64,000 nt of DNA, from assembly GCF_009769385.1 (NCBI RefSeq), contig NZ_VKAB01000022.1:1-64000 (forward strand). Reading direction: 5' to 3'. Positions within the stretch are counted from its first letter, which is position 1; every line of letters begins with the position of its first letter. Below the pieces are notes generated by a model that did no database searches, had not been told where the DNA came from, and was given only the letters and a program-made list of their open reading frames with translations. A program made the position numbers and the translations under genes. Source of the stretch: Saccharothrix deserti (GTDB lineage Bacteria > Actinomycetota > Actinomycetes > Mycobacteriales > Pseudonocardiaceae). Below, piece by piece: positions 43,716 to 52,673 of the stretch.

Positions 43716-45778
43716 CCGCCGTGTCGACCGAGGCGCACGCGCCGGACCTGGCGTACCTGTGGGCGAGGCTCGCCGGCGTCGAGTGGCGGGTGCGCCGGGC
43801 GGTGTCGCAGCGCGCCGAGCACGACCCCGAGCCGGACGACCCGCACCGCGGCCTCTACCTGACCGCCGACACGGTGTGGCGCATCCTGGACGAGCCGGGA
43901 CGGCCCCTCGCGCCGCCCGACACCGAACCGGACCTCGCGCCGCTCGCCGCGATGGTCCCCGACCCCGGCCCGCGGCTGCTCGGGCTGGCGCGGCGGTTCG
44001 ACCTGGACCCCGTGGACGTCGAGTTCCTGCTGGTGGCGATGGCCCCGGACGTCGACCCCCGGTTCGAGCGGCTCTACGCCTACCTCAACGACGACGTCAC
44101 CCGCCGCCGGCCCACCGTCGGTATGGCGCTGGAGCTGTGCGGGCTGCCCGCGGCGGACCCGGCCCGGTTCCGGTTCGCCCCGGCCGCGCCGCTGGTGGCC
44201 GGTGGGCTGGTCGAGGTCGTGGACGGCGGGCTGCCCGCGCTGTCCCGGGTGCTGCGGGTGCCGGACCGGGTGATCGGGCACCTGCTCGGCGACGACGAGC
44301 CGGACGCGGCGCTCCGCGGCACGGCCCACGTCGTGCCGGTGGGGCGTGCGCCGGAGTCGGAACTCGCCCAACGGCTCGGCGGTGCGCTGCGCGCCGGGTT
44401 GTCCCTGGTGCACCTGCGTGACCGTGACGGCGACGGAGGGCGGGTGGCCGGTGACGCGCTGGCCGCCGCCGGGCACGACGCCGTGGTGCTGGACGTGGCG
44501 GCGTTGGCGGGCAGCGCCGAACCACCGCTCGCGGCAGCGGTCCGTGAGGCACGCCTGCGCGGGGCGGGTCTCGTGGTGGGACCGCTGGAGCCGCTGGTGC
44601 CCGAACGCGTCGGCCTGGTGCGCGACCTCACGGCGCTGGTCAGCGACGTGCCGTTGTTCCTGCACGGCAGGCGGCACTGGGACCCGCACTGGTCGGCGCG
44701 CCCGGTGGTGTCGGTGGAGGTACCCGCGCCCGGCCCCGACGAGCGGGCGCGGCGGTGGGCGGAGGCGTTGACCGACGCCACCGGCGCCGAAGTCGACCGC
44801 GCGCTCCTGGCCGACCTGGCCGGGTACCGGCTGGGCACCGACGAGGTGACGCGTGCCGTGGCGGTCGCGACGCGGCTGGCCGTGCTGGAGGACCGCCCGG
44901 CGGGTCTCGCGCACGTCCGGGCCGGTGTGCGGGCGCAGAACGGGGCCGGGCTGGAGAAGTTGGCGCGGCGCATCAGCCCCGCCGTCGGCCGGGACGACCT
45001 CGTCCTGCCCGGCCCCACCCGCAAGCAGCTCGACGAACTCGTCATGCGGGCGCGGCACCGGGAACGCGTGCTCGGGCAGTGGCGGATGCGGCCCGGCGGC
45101 GGCCGGGGACGTGGCGTGGTGGCGTTGTTCGCGGGCGAGTCGGGCACCGGCAAGACGATGTCGGCCGAGGTGGTCGCCGCCGAGATCGGCATGGACCTGT
45201 ACGTGGTGGACCTGTCGTCGGTGGTGGACAAGTACATCGGCGAGACGGAGAAGAACCTGGAGCGGATCTTCACCGAGGCGGCGGGCGTGCACGGTGTGCT
45301 GCTGTTCGACGAGGCGGACGCGGTGTTCGGCAAGCGGTCCGAGGTCAAGGACTCGCACGACAAGCACGCGAACACGGAGTCGGCCTACCTGTTGCAGCGC
45401 ATCGAGTCGTTCGACGGCATCGCCGTGCTGACCACCAACCTGCGGTCCAATGTGGACGACGCGTTCACGCGGCGGATCGACGTGATCGCGGACTTCCCGG
45501 TGCCGGACGCCGAGCAGCGCCACGCGTTGTGGGACCGCTGTCTCGGCGACGCCGTCCCCCGGTCCGGCGACCTCGACCTGGCGTTCTGCGCGGAGCGGTT
45601 CGACCTCGCCGGCGGTTCCATCCGCGCGTGCGCCGTGACCGCCGCCTACCTGGCCGCCGCCGCGGACCGCCCGGTGGCCATGTCCGACATCGTCGCGGCG
45701 ATCCGACAGGAGTACCGCAAGCTCGGCCGGCTCGTGCTGGAGAACGAGTTCGGGCCGTGGCTCGCGGCGCAGCCGTGA
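43712..45778 (+). CDS. AAA+ ATPase (Pvc15-like), CIS assembly
   Basis: 688 residues from ATG 43712. The N-terminal half is family-specific (a degenerate AAA-like region; LARRFDLDPVDVEFLLVAMA). The C-terminal half is a full AAA+ domain with Walker A AGESGTGKTMSAEV (about residue 475), Walker B GVLLFDEADAVFG (about 530), sensor motif VLTTNLRSNVDDAFTRRID with arginine fingers, and a small helical lid. In PVC-type systems this ATPase is needed for particle assembly and may chaperone cargo or tube proteins. Position after the tail terminator is typical. Confidence 0.95.
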   Translation: MTAVSTEAHAPDLAYLWARLAGVEWRVRRAVSQRAEHDPEPDDPHRGLYLTADTVWRILDEPGRPLAPPDTEPDLAPLAAMVPDPGPRLLGLARRFDLDPVDVEFLLVAMAPDVDPRFERLYAYLNDDVTRRRPTVGMALELCGLPAADPARFRFAPAAPLVAGGLVEVVDGGLPALSRVLRVPDRVIGHLLGDDEPDAALRGTAHVVPVGRAPESELAQRLGGALRAGLSLVHLRDRDGDGGRVAGDALAAAGHDAVVLDVAALAGSAEPPLAAAVREARLRGAGLVVGPLEPLVPERVGLVRDLTALVSDVPLFLHGRRHWDPHWSARPVVSVEVPAPGPDERARRWAEALTDATGAEVDRALLADLAGYRLGTDEVTRAVAVATRLAVLEDRPAGLAHVRAGVRAQNGAGLEKLARRISPAVGRDDLVLPGPTRKQLDELVMRARHRERVLGQWRMRPGGGRGRGVVALFAGESGTGKTMSAEVVAAEIGMDLYVVDLSSVVDKYIGETEKNLERIFTEAAGVHGVLLFDEADAVFGKRSEVKDSHDKHANTESAYLLQRIESFDGIAVLTTNLRSNVDDAFTRRIDVIADFPVPDAEQRHALWDRCLGDAVPRSGDLDLAFCAERFDLAGGSIRACAVTAAYLAAAADRPVAMSDIVAAIRQEYRKLGRLVLENEFGPWLAAQP

Positions 45779-45810
45779 CCAGTCGACCGGTCAACGCACG
45801 AGAGGATGAG

Positions 45811-46229
45811 ATGCACACGACCCGCCCGAGGCCGGCGGCGCGGCGGTCGGCGTCCTCAGCTCAGGTGTCAACTTCGGCAGGGACAGCAACTACGGCGGTG
45901 GTGCCTACATGCACCACGGCGGTGCCCCACCGGTCCGCGACGCCCAGGCGCGAGGCGGCGGCGGACCGCTCTCGTTCACGCTGCCCGCGACGCCGAGGAC
46001 CAAACAGGGCAGGGCGGACTTCATCAACCCCCGCCTCCTGACCGCCGGCCAGCCGCCCCTCACCCCGGACGAGGCGTACAAACGCGTGCTGGCCGAGCTG
46101 TACCGGCGCATGGGCCTCAGCATCGCCAAGGACCTGGCACGAGCCCGACCGCCGACAACCCACCCCGGTACCACTGGTGCCGGGGCGCTTCGGCGTGCCC
46201 ACCGACCGGCCGGCCGCGATGCCCGTTGA
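45811..46229 (+). pseudogene. Small protein gene between ATPase and sheath, apparently frameshifted
   Basis: ATG 45811 opens in the wrong frame. Removing two bases from its CACAC run gives MHDPPEAGGAAVGVLSSGVN then FGRDSNYGGGAYMHHG, joining the only sensible frame, which continues from ATG 45909 (PLSFTLPATPRTKQGRADFI, EAYKRVLAELYRRMGLSIAK) to a stop at 46229. Either the gene is frameshifted, or translation starts at 45909 to give 106 residues. The helical RVLAELYRRMG segment looks genuine. Unknown function; a structural or chaperone accessory of the sheath is possible from its place 109 bp before the sheath ATG. Confidence 0.5.
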
Positions 46230-46338
46230 GGCAAAGGCTCTGCCCCCGCCCGAGCCCACCGGCCCTGCCTCCCGGGCCGTGATCCACAGCAGGCTGGTGA
46301 GGCCAGAGCGGAAGAAGCGCCAAAGACAAGGAGCGACC

Positions 46339-47850
46339 ATGCCGCAGTACCTCTCCCCCGGCGTGTACGTGGAGGAGGTCCAGACCGGTGCACGTCCGAT
46401 CGAGGGTGTCGGCACCGCGGTGGCCGCCTTCGTGGGCTTCGCCGAGCAGGGTCCCTTCCACCAGCCGACCCTGGTGGCCAACTGGAACCAGTACGTACAG
46501 CACTTCGGCGGCTTCACCGAGGGCGCCTACCTCCCGCACGCCGTCTACGGCTACTTCGCCAACGGCGGCGGCTCGGCGTACGTGGTCCGCGTGGGCGGCG
46601 CGGCGCAGACGACCGAGCCGGTCGCGCCCGAACCCGCCGCGCTGGGCGGCCTGCGGATCGCCGCGCTGCCCTCGGCCGGTGCGGGCGTCACCGTCGAGGT
46701 CACCGACGCCGAAGGGGAGAACCCGCCGGACGACCGCTTCCGGCTGCTCGTCCGGCAGGGCGACCGGGTCGTGGAGACCTACGACGTCTCGACCCGCCGC
46801 AACCTCAAGAACTACGTCGTCACGCACGTGACGGAACGCTCGAAGCTGATCCACGTCACCGAGGCGCCCGGCACCGCGCTGACCCGCCCCGACAAGCAGT
46901 CCGTCGGCCTGCCCGCCCCGGTCGCCGCCGGCCCCGCGAAGGTCGACCCGCAGGAGTACGTGGGCGACCCGGAGGCCCGGACCGGTTTCGGCGGCCTGGA
47001 GAACGTCGACGAGATCACCATGGTCGCGATGCCCGACCTGATGAGCGCCTACCAGCGCGGTCTGATCGACCTCGAAGGCGTCAAGACCGTGCAGCAAGCG
47101 GCGATCTCGCACTGCGAGCGGATGGGTGACCGGGTCGCCGTGCTCGACGCGCCGCCCGGGCTGTCGCCGCAGCGCGTGCGGACGTGGCGGATGGAAGAGG
47201 CCAACCACGACTCCCGCTACGCCACCCTGTACTACCCGTGGATCAAGGTGTTCGACCCGGCCACCGGCCGCAACGCGCTCGTGCCGCCGTCCGGGCACAT
47301 CGCCGGCGTGTGGGGCCGCAGCGACGCCGAGCGCGGCGTGCACAAGGCCCCCGCCAACGAGGTCATCCGCGGCGCGGTGGACCTGGAGACGGCGCTGAGC
47401 AAGAGCGAGCAGGACCTGCTCAACCCGGTCGGCGTGAACTGCCTGCGCGCGTTCCCCGGTCGCGGCATCCGGATCTGGGGCGCCCGCACCCTGTCGTCCG
47501 ACCCGGCGTGGCGGTACCTGAACGTGCGGCGGCTGTTCAACTTCCTGGAGGAGTCGATCCTCATCGGCACCCAGTGGGTGGTGTTCGAGCCGAACGACGA
47601 CCGGCTGTGGGCGGGCATCCGCCGCAACATCACCGCGTTCCTCACCGAGCAGTGGCGTCAGGGGGCGCTGTTCGGCCGCACGCCGGCCGAGGCGTTCTAC
47701 GTCAAGTGCGACCGGGACAACAACACGCCCGAGTCGATCGACCTCGGCCAGGTCGTGTGCGAGATCGGCGTAGCGCCGGTCAAGCCCGCCGAGTTCGTCG
47801 TCTTCCGGCTGTCCCAGTTCTCCGACAACACCAGCCTCGTCAGCGAGTGA
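46339..47850 (+). CDS. Contractile tail sheath protein
   Basis: 503 residues from ATG 46339 with an AAGGAG ribosome site. The N-terminus YLSPGVYVEEVQTGARPIEG and VAAFVGFAEQGPFHQPTLVA are the phage/CIS sheath signature. The C-terminal domain (WRYLNVRRLFNFLEESILIG, WVVFEPNDDRLWAGIRRNIT, GQVVCEIGVAPVKPAEFVVF) is the conserved core that interlocks neighbouring subunits. Contraction of this sheath drives the tube. PVC systems carry several sheath paralogs; here there is a single sheath gene, as in Streptomyces CIS. Confidence 0.97.
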   Translation: MPQYLSPGVYVEEVQTGARPIEGVGTAVAAFVGFAEQGPFHQPTLVANWNQYVQHFGGFTEGAYLPHAVYGYFANGGGSAYVVRVGGAAQTTEPVAPEPAALGGLRIAALPSAGAGVTVEVTDAEGENPPDDRFRLLVRQGDRVVETYDVSTRRNLKNYVVTHVTERSKLIHVTEAPGTALTRPDKQSVGLPAPVAAGPAKVDPQEYVGDPEARTGFGGLENVDEITMVAMPDLMSAYQRGLIDLEGVKTVQQAAISHCERMGDRVAVLDAPPGLSPQRVRTWRMEEANHDSRYATLYYPWIKVFDPATGRNALVPPSGHIAGVWGRSDAERGVHKAPANEVIRGAVDLETALSKSEQDLLNPVGVNCLRAFPGRGIRIWGARTLSSDPAWRYLNVRRLFNFLEESILIGTQWVVFEPNDDRLWAGIRRNITAFLTEQWRQGALFGRTPAEAFYVKCDRDNNTPESIDLGQVVCEIGVAPVKPAEFVVFRLSQFSDNTSLVSE

Positions 47851-47904
47851 CCACCCGTTCCACCGACGACCCGATCACCTGATCGCTGAAAGGCGGCAAC
47901 AGCC

Positions 47905-48348
47905 ATGGCAGAAGGCGACGCCCTCTCCACCCACATCTTCGGCCTCCAGCTCGGCGCGTACGTCGTCGAATCGCTCCAGGAGGTCAGCGGGGTGACCGTC
48001 GAAGAGGACGTGGTGGAGATCTCCCAGGTGACCCCGCAGGGCAAGCCGTTGCTGCGCAAGCAGCCCGGCGCGCGCAAGGGCGGCGAGATCACCGTCACCC
48101 GGGGCATGGACAAGAGCAAGGAGTTCACCAAGTGGCTCAAGGAAACCCTGAACAAGGGTGACGTGGAGTCCGCTCGGCAGAACATCACCATCGAGATCAT
48201 GAACAGCAAGGGCGAGACCGAGCGGCGGCTGAACCTGGTCAACGGCTGGGTCAGCCGGTGGGAGGGCCCGTCGCTCAAGGCGGGCGAGTCCAGCGCGGCC
48301 ACCGAGAAGGTGACCATCACCTTCGAAGACATCACCCTGGAGGACTGA
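47905..48348 (+). CDS. Tail tube protein 1 (gp19-like)
   Basis: 147 residues from ATG 47905 (AAAGG site). The fold is the gp19/Hcp-like beta-barrel: ALSTHIFGLQLGAYVVESLQ, VSGVTVEEDVVEISQVTPQG, TVTRGMDKSKEFTKWLKET and a final strand TEKVTITFEDITLED. Stacked hexamers would form the inner tube. It follows the sheath gene by 54 bp, and its stop overlaps the next gene by one base. Confidence 0.95.
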   Translation: MAEGDALSTHIFGLQLGAYVVESLQEVSGVTVEEDVVEISQVTPQGKPLLRKQPGARKGGEITVTRGMDKSKEFTKWLKETLNKGDVESARQNITIEIMNSKGETERRLNLVNGWVSRWEGPSLKAGESSAATEKVTITFEDITLED

Positions 48349-48803
48349 TGCGCCGCCGGGTGATCGGCCTCGACTCGCTGGACGAGCTGGCCGAGCCGAC
48401 GAAACGGGTGGCCGAGGCCCCTCGCGAGTCCGCGGGCCACACCGAGTTCGAGTTCGAGCTGCCGCGCGGGTACGTCGACGCGGACGGCGTGGTGCACCGG
48501 CACGGCCGGATGCGCCTGGCCACGGCACGCGACGAACTCCGCCCGCAGATCGACCTGCGGGTCAAGGAGAACCCCGGCTACCTCAGCGTGCTGCTGCTCA
48601 GCACCGTGATCACCGAGCTGGGGGACGTCGAGGAGGTGAACGTCGGCGTCGTGGAACGCATGTTCGCCACCGACATCGCGTTCCTCCAGGACTTCTACCG
48701 GCGGATCAACAGCGAGGGCCACACCAGGGCCGGCGTGACGTGCCCGTCGTGCGGCGGCGCGTTCGAGGTGGACCTGGCGGGTGGTCGCCTGGGGGAATCG
48801 TGA
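48348..48803 (+). CDS. Phage tail assembly-type protein with a CxxC pair
   Basis: 151 residues from ATG 48348, overlapping the tube stop by one base. Central region EFEFELPRGYVDADGVVHRH and LRVKENPGYLSVLLLSTVIT resemble tail-assembly (gp41/gpE-like) proteins. The C-terminus has a metal-binding-type CPSCGGAFEVDL. These proteins are located between tube and tape-measure genes in phages and act as assembly chaperones. Its stop overlaps the start of the following 52-residue gene. Confidence 0.8.
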   Translation: MRRRVIGLDSLDELAEPTKRVAEAPRESAGHTEFEFELPRGYVDADGVVHRHGRMRLATARDELRPQIDLRVKENPGYLSVLLLSTVITELGDVEEVNVGVVERMFATDIAFLQDFYRRINSEGHTRAGVTCPSCGGAFEVDLAGGRLGES

Positions 48804-48958
48804 CGTACGCGGCCGACCGGCTGCACGAAGAGGTCGCGTACGTGGCCTACCACTTCCACTGGCCGCGCGAGGAGATCCTCGACATGGAGCACCACGAGCG
48901 CCTGCGCTGGGTGCGGGAGATCGCGCGCATCAACACGAGGGTGAACGAAGGGGGGTGA
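48800..48958 (+). CDS. DUF6760-like small tail protein
   Basis: 52 residues from GTG 48800 (GTGA overlap with the upstream stop). Sequence DRLHEEVAYVAYHFHWPREE then ILDMEHHERLRWVREIARIN matches the short DUF6760-type protein found in actinobacterial and phage tail clusters. It probably works with the tail-assembly protein, in the position where phages encode the second chaperone frame. Confidence 0.75.
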   Translation: MTYAADRLHEEVAYVAYHFHWPREEILDMEHHERLRWVREIARINTRVNEGG

Positions 48959-48961
48959 CCC

Positions 48962-51493
48962 ATGGGTTTCTGGTCCCGTTTCCGCCGAAACAAGCCGGCA
49001 CCACCGGCACCACCGGCACCACCGACGACGACCGCGCCCCGCCCCGCCCCGAGCGGCGACTGGCGCGCGGCACCGCCGATGGAGGGCGTGATCCAGCGCG
49101 CGGCGATGCCGGTCAGCGACGGCGTGCGCTTCCGCAACGGCCTCGCGTCGTGGCAGGACCACACGTTCGGCACGACCCTGGGCCACTCCGTGACCGCGAA
49201 CGCACCCGGCGGTGTGATCCACGGTCTGGCCCGTCCCACCGGGTTCCCGGGCGAGGCGCACGGCGGCGATTCGCTCACCGTCGCGCTCCGGTACGGGAAC
49301 ACGACGGGACCGGATGCCACGCCGGAGCCGTCACAACCGCTCAAGCCACCGACCTCGGTGAAGCCGTCACAGCGGTCACAGCCGTCACGGCTGCCGCAGC
49401 CACCGAAGGCGCCAAAACCATCGGAATCGACTGGGCAACCCGAACCGTCGGGGACGGCGGAGCAGCCGGGGCCGTCCGAGTCCTCGGGGTCGTCGGAGCG
49501 GTCCTCGGTCGGTCCGGTGGCCCTGCGTCCGCTCGGAAGACCGCTGACCGTCGCCCGGCGTCACATCGCGCCGCCACGCCCCGTGCCGGTGGCGCGGGGT
49601 GTGGCCGGTGGCCCCAAGCCATCCGCCACACCAGCGGGCAGCACACCAGCGGGCAGCACGTCGGTGGGTGGTGCCGCTCCGACCGTGCAGCGGTCGGCGA
49701 AGCCGGGAGCGCGGACCGACGCGCCGTTGCTGGGCGAGCCGTTGACCGAGCTACCGCCCAGTGCGGTGGTGGCTTCGGACAACGCGCCTCTGGCCGCCGG
49801 ACCGGTTGTGCAACGGGCCCAGTGGACGAAGACCGACTCGCCCACCCCCACGGTCACGCGTGGCGGCACCGATCCGGTCACCTCGGCGCGGCGGACCCCG
49901 CCACCAGCGACCCGGAAGCCTCACGACGATCCCGCCGTCCCGACCCAAGCGGCTTCTCCAGCGGTCCAGCGGAAACCCACCAACCCCGACACTCCGGCAC
50001 CAGTGGTCCGGCGGGCACCCGGAAATCCCTCGACCCCGCCGGCAGTGGTGCAGCCATCGCACCACGCCCCTGCCAACCCGGCACAGGTGCCGCCGGCCGT
50101 CCAGCGGGCTCAGGCCGACACCGCCACCCCGGCACCCCCGGCCGAGAAGGCGCACACCACCCCGTCGTCGGAAACCCGGAAGCCGCGCGGCAATCCCGCC
50201 ACCCAGCCGACGCACAGCACCCCGGCCGCCCCGGCACAGGCGCCCCAGCCAGTAGTCCAGCGGAAGCCCGACAGTCCCAGCACCCCGACGCCCGTGGTCC
50301 GGCCAACGGCCAACGGCCCCGCCACACCGACGCAGGCGTCGCCAGTCGTCCAGCGGGCCCGCAGCAATCCCAGCGACCCGGCCACCCCGACGCACGCTGC
50401 CCCACCGGAGGTGCAGCGGGCACCCACCAATCCTCCGGCACCGGTGGTCCGGCCGACGCCGAGCGCCCCATCCACCCCGCCACCGACGCCGCCAGTCGTC
50501 CAGAGGGCGCAGGGCAACCCGCTCCCCCAGACCCCGGCGGCCACCCACCGGCAAGCCGACCCGTCCCCGATCCCGGTGGTGCAGCGCAAGACGGCACGGA
50601 ACGAGACGCCGACGGTCCGCCCGGTGATCGGGATCGGCGCGCCGATCCCGGAGATCCCACCCACGGCGGCCCTCGATCCCACCGGACCGAGGTTCCCCAC
50701 ACCCGTCCAGACCGCCACCACGGACACCCCGCCGGTGGTCCGACCCCAGCCCGACGCCGCACCGGTCACCCCGGCGGCCTCACCCCAGCAGGGCCGGCGG
50801 CCGGACGACAGCCACCGAGGACCATCACCCCGCCGCGACGTGGTTCCCGTCGCCAGGTTGGCACCAACCCGACCCTCGACCACCTCCCACCGGAACGTCC
50901 AGCGCTCCACCGCGAAACCCACCCCCATCCGCACCGCACCACTGATCGCCGACCGCCCCCTGGTCCTCCGCAGCGCGATCGAAACGTCAGCACCCCCGGT
51001 GCGGACGGAGCCGGAACGCAAGGTGGTCCCCGTGCGCTGGACCCCCGAACCCCAAGTCCAGCGCGCCCGTCAACGATCCCCGGTCCGCCCAGCACCACCG
51101 CGTCCGTGGCCGACCACCCACAGGGCGCCGGACACCACCAGCACCGCCGGCCCGCCGGTCGCACCCGCGTACCCACCGGTCGTGGTCGCGTCACCGCCCA
51201 TCCCCACCACACCGGCGAAACCACGCCTGCCGACCGTGCAGCGGACGCCCGCCAAACCGAGCGAACCGCAACTCGTCAGCAGGCCGCCATCCCCCGCGAA
51301 GACCACCAAGACCACGAAACCCACCACGAACACCGAGCACGAGACCGACGACGAGAAGCCGCACCACGCGCCGTCCCGCGCCGACCTCGACCAGCTCGCC
51401 CGCTCGCTGATCGACCCCGTCAGCAGGTTGCTCCGAGCCGAGGTGCGGCACGGGCGGGAGCGGGCCGGACGGCTCCACGACCGCCGCCGCTGA
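48962..51493 (+). CDS. Long Pro-rich VQR-repeat protein in the tape-measure position
   Basis: 843 residues from ATG 48962 (AAGGGGGG site). A short basic N-terminus (MGFWSRFRRNK) and a folded-looking segment (residues 38-115, DGVRFRNGLASWQDHTFG) precede about 650 residues of low-complexity Pro/Thr/Ala sequence. These carry more than fifteen irregular repeats built on PVVQRxxxNPxTP or a VVRP variant. The last 45 residues are a charged helix (ADLDQLARSLIDPVSRLLRA, HGRERAGRLHDRR). It lies after the tail-assembly genes and before the second tube and baseplate genes, where phages encode the tape measure. Alternatives are a structural linker or a packaged cargo. No DUF4157 motif and no enzymatic domain is visible. 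Confidence 0.85.
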   Translation: MGFWSRFRRNKPAPPAPPAPPTTTAPRPAPSGDWRAAPPMEGVIQRAAMPVSDGVRFRNGLASWQDHTFGTTLGHSVTANAPGGVIHGLARPTGFPGEAHGGDSLTVALRYGNTTGPDATPEPSQPLKPPTSVKPSQRSQPSRLPQPPKAPKPSESTGQPEPSGTAEQPGPSESSGSSERSSVGPVALRPLGRPLTVARRHIAPPRPVPVARGVAGGPKPSATPAGSTPAGSTSVGGAAPTVQRSAKPGARTDAPLLGEPLTELPPSAVVASDNAPLAAGPVVQRAQWTKTDSPTPTVTRGGTDPVTSARRTPPPATRKPHDDPAVPTQAASPAVQRKPTNPDTPAPVVRRAPGNPSTPPAVVQPSHHAPANPAQVPPAVQRAQADTATPAPPAEKAHTTPSSETRKPRGNPATQPTHSTPAAPAQAPQPVVQRKPDSPSTPTPVVRPTANGPATPTQASPVVQRARSNPSDPATPTHAAPPEVQRAPTNPPAPVVRPTPSAPSTPPPTPPVVQRAQGNPLPQTPAATHRQADPSPIPVVQRKTARNETPTVRPVIGIGAPIPEIPPTAALDPTGPRFPTPVQTATTDTPPVVRPQPDAAPVTPAASPQQGRRPDDSHRGPSPRRDVVPVARLAPTRPSTTSHRNVQRSTAKPTPIRTAPLIADRPLVLRSAIETSAPPVRTEPERKVVPVRWTPEPQVQRARQRSPVRPAPPRPWPTTHRAPDTTSTAGPPVAPAYPPVVVASPPIPTTPAKPRLPTVQRTPAKPSEPQLVSRPPSPAKTTKTTKPTTNTEHETDDEKPHHAPSRADLDQLARSLIDPVSRLLRAEVRHGRERAGRLHDRRR

Positions 51494-51527
51494 CCAGGGA
51501 AACACCAGCCGAACCAGGAAGAGTCCG

Positions 51528-51953
51528 ATGTCCGACACCATCTTCGCCACCAGCGTCTTCTTCCGGCTCGCCATCGCCGGCGACGACCTCGGCGCGTTCC
51601 ACACCTGTGAGGGCATGGGCGCGCAGATGGAGGTCGAGCAGTTCGCCGAGGGCGGCAACAACGGCTTCACGTGGCAGCTGCCGTCCCGCATCACGTGGTC
51701 GAACATCACGATGACGCGGCCGGTCACGAGCGACACGGCGAAGGTCGTCAAGTGGCTCAACGACGTCGTCAACCGGGTCGAGCGCAAGGACGGCGAGATC
51801 GTCGCGCTCACCCCGGACGGGACGACGATCGCGAGCTGGCAGGTGCAGGGCATCGTCCCGGTCCGGTGGCAGGGCCCGTCGTTCGACCCGGCCACCTCGC
51901 AGGCCGCCGTGGAGACGATCGAGTTCGCCCACGAGGGCATCCAGGCGTCCTGA
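51528..51953 (+). CDS. Tail tube protein 2 (gp19-like)
   Basis: 141 residues from ATG 51528. Same fold as the first tube protein (ATSVFFRLAIAGDDLGAFHT, MEVEQFAEGGNNGFTWQLPS, MTRPVTSDTAKVVKWLNDVV, a final AVETIEFAHEGIQAS strand) but with little direct identity to it. In PVC- and Streptomyces-type systems one tube paralog forms the tube and a second forms the baseplate-proximal ring. Placement next to the LysM hub and spike genes suggests this is the baseplate-proximal one. Confidence 0.93.
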   Translation: MSDTIFATSVFFRLAIAGDDLGAFHTCEGMGAQMEVEQFAEGGNNGFTWQLPSRITWSNITMTRPVTSDTAKVVKWLNDVVNRVERKDGEIVALTPDGTTIASWQVQGIVPVRWQGPSFDPATSQAAVETIEFAHEGIQAS

Positions 51954-51965
51954 GAGGAGCACGTC

Positions 51966-52673
51966 GTGGCAGGCAAGGCAGGCGCGAGCCTCACGCGCGC
52001 CCAGCTGGTGATCATGGAGCCGCCCGCGAAGGTGGGCGCGAAACCGGGCGGTCGGCTCGCCAGCGTCAAGTTCCAGTTCAACCCGAACTCGCTCAGCCTG
52101 ACCAAGAACACCGAGTGGCGGCGGAAGCCGTCGCGGATGGCGGGTCAGACGGCGGTGCCGGAGTTCGTCGGCAGCGGGCCGCGCACGCTGTCGGTCGAGG
52201 TGTTCCTCGACGCCACCGCGACGCACGACAACTCGGTGGAGAACCGGGTCGAACAGCTGCTCCTGGCCTGCGTGCCCACGAAGAAGAGCCTGGCGAAGAA
52301 GAAGCCCGCGAGCCCGTGGGTGCGGTTCGAGTGGGGCACGGCGAAGACGACCTCGTTCGACGGCGTGCTGTCGAACCTGTCGGTGGACTACTCGCTGTTC
52401 GACGTGGACGGCAAGCCGCTGCGCGCCCGGTGCGCGTTGTCGATCGAGGAGGCCGGGTCCGACACACCCGGCCAGAACCCGACGTCCGGGTCGCGCGAGG
52501 CCCGTCGCACGCACCGCGTGGTGGCCGGGGACAGCCTGCCGGAGCTGGCGTGGCGCGAGTACGGCGACGCGACGGCGTGGCGGGTGATCGCCGAGGCCAA
52601 CGACATCGACGACCCGATGGTGCTGGTGCCGGGCGTGGAACTACTGGTGCCCGCGGTGGAGGAGGTGCGATGA
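51966..52673 (+). CDS. LysM-domain baseplate hub protein (Pvc7-like)
   Basis: 235 residues from GTG 51966. The N-terminal part (VKFQFNPNSLSLTKNTEWRR and WVRFEWGTAKTTSFDGVLSN) is the CIS gp53/Pvc7 module. The C-terminus is a LysM domain (HRVVAGDSLPELAWREYGDA, WRVIAEANDIDDPMVLVPG). It links tube end, spike and baseplate. ATGA overlap with the spike gene shows translational coupling. Confidence 0.93.
   Translation: MAGKAGASLTRAQLVIMEPPAKVGAKPGGRLASVKFQFNPNSLSLTKNTEWRRKPSRMAGQTAVPEFVGSGPRTLSVEVFLDATATHDNSVENRVEQLLLACVPTKKSLAKKKPASPWVRFEWGTAKTTSFDGVLSNLSVDYSLFDVDGKPLRARCALSIEEAGSDTPGQNPTSGSREARRTHRVVAGDSLPELAWREYGDATAWRVIAEANDIDDPMVLVPGVELLVPAVEEVR

Noticed and set aside
47872..47885. CGATCACCTGATCG palindrome between sheath and tube genes
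   Set aside because: Six-base arms with a two-base centre cannot form a good hairpin terminator; probably chance.
48990..49030. Short repeats of caccggcac in the Pro-rich gene, considered as a CRISPR-like array
   Set aside because: They are codon repeats for Ala-Pro within a continuous reading frame, with no spacers.
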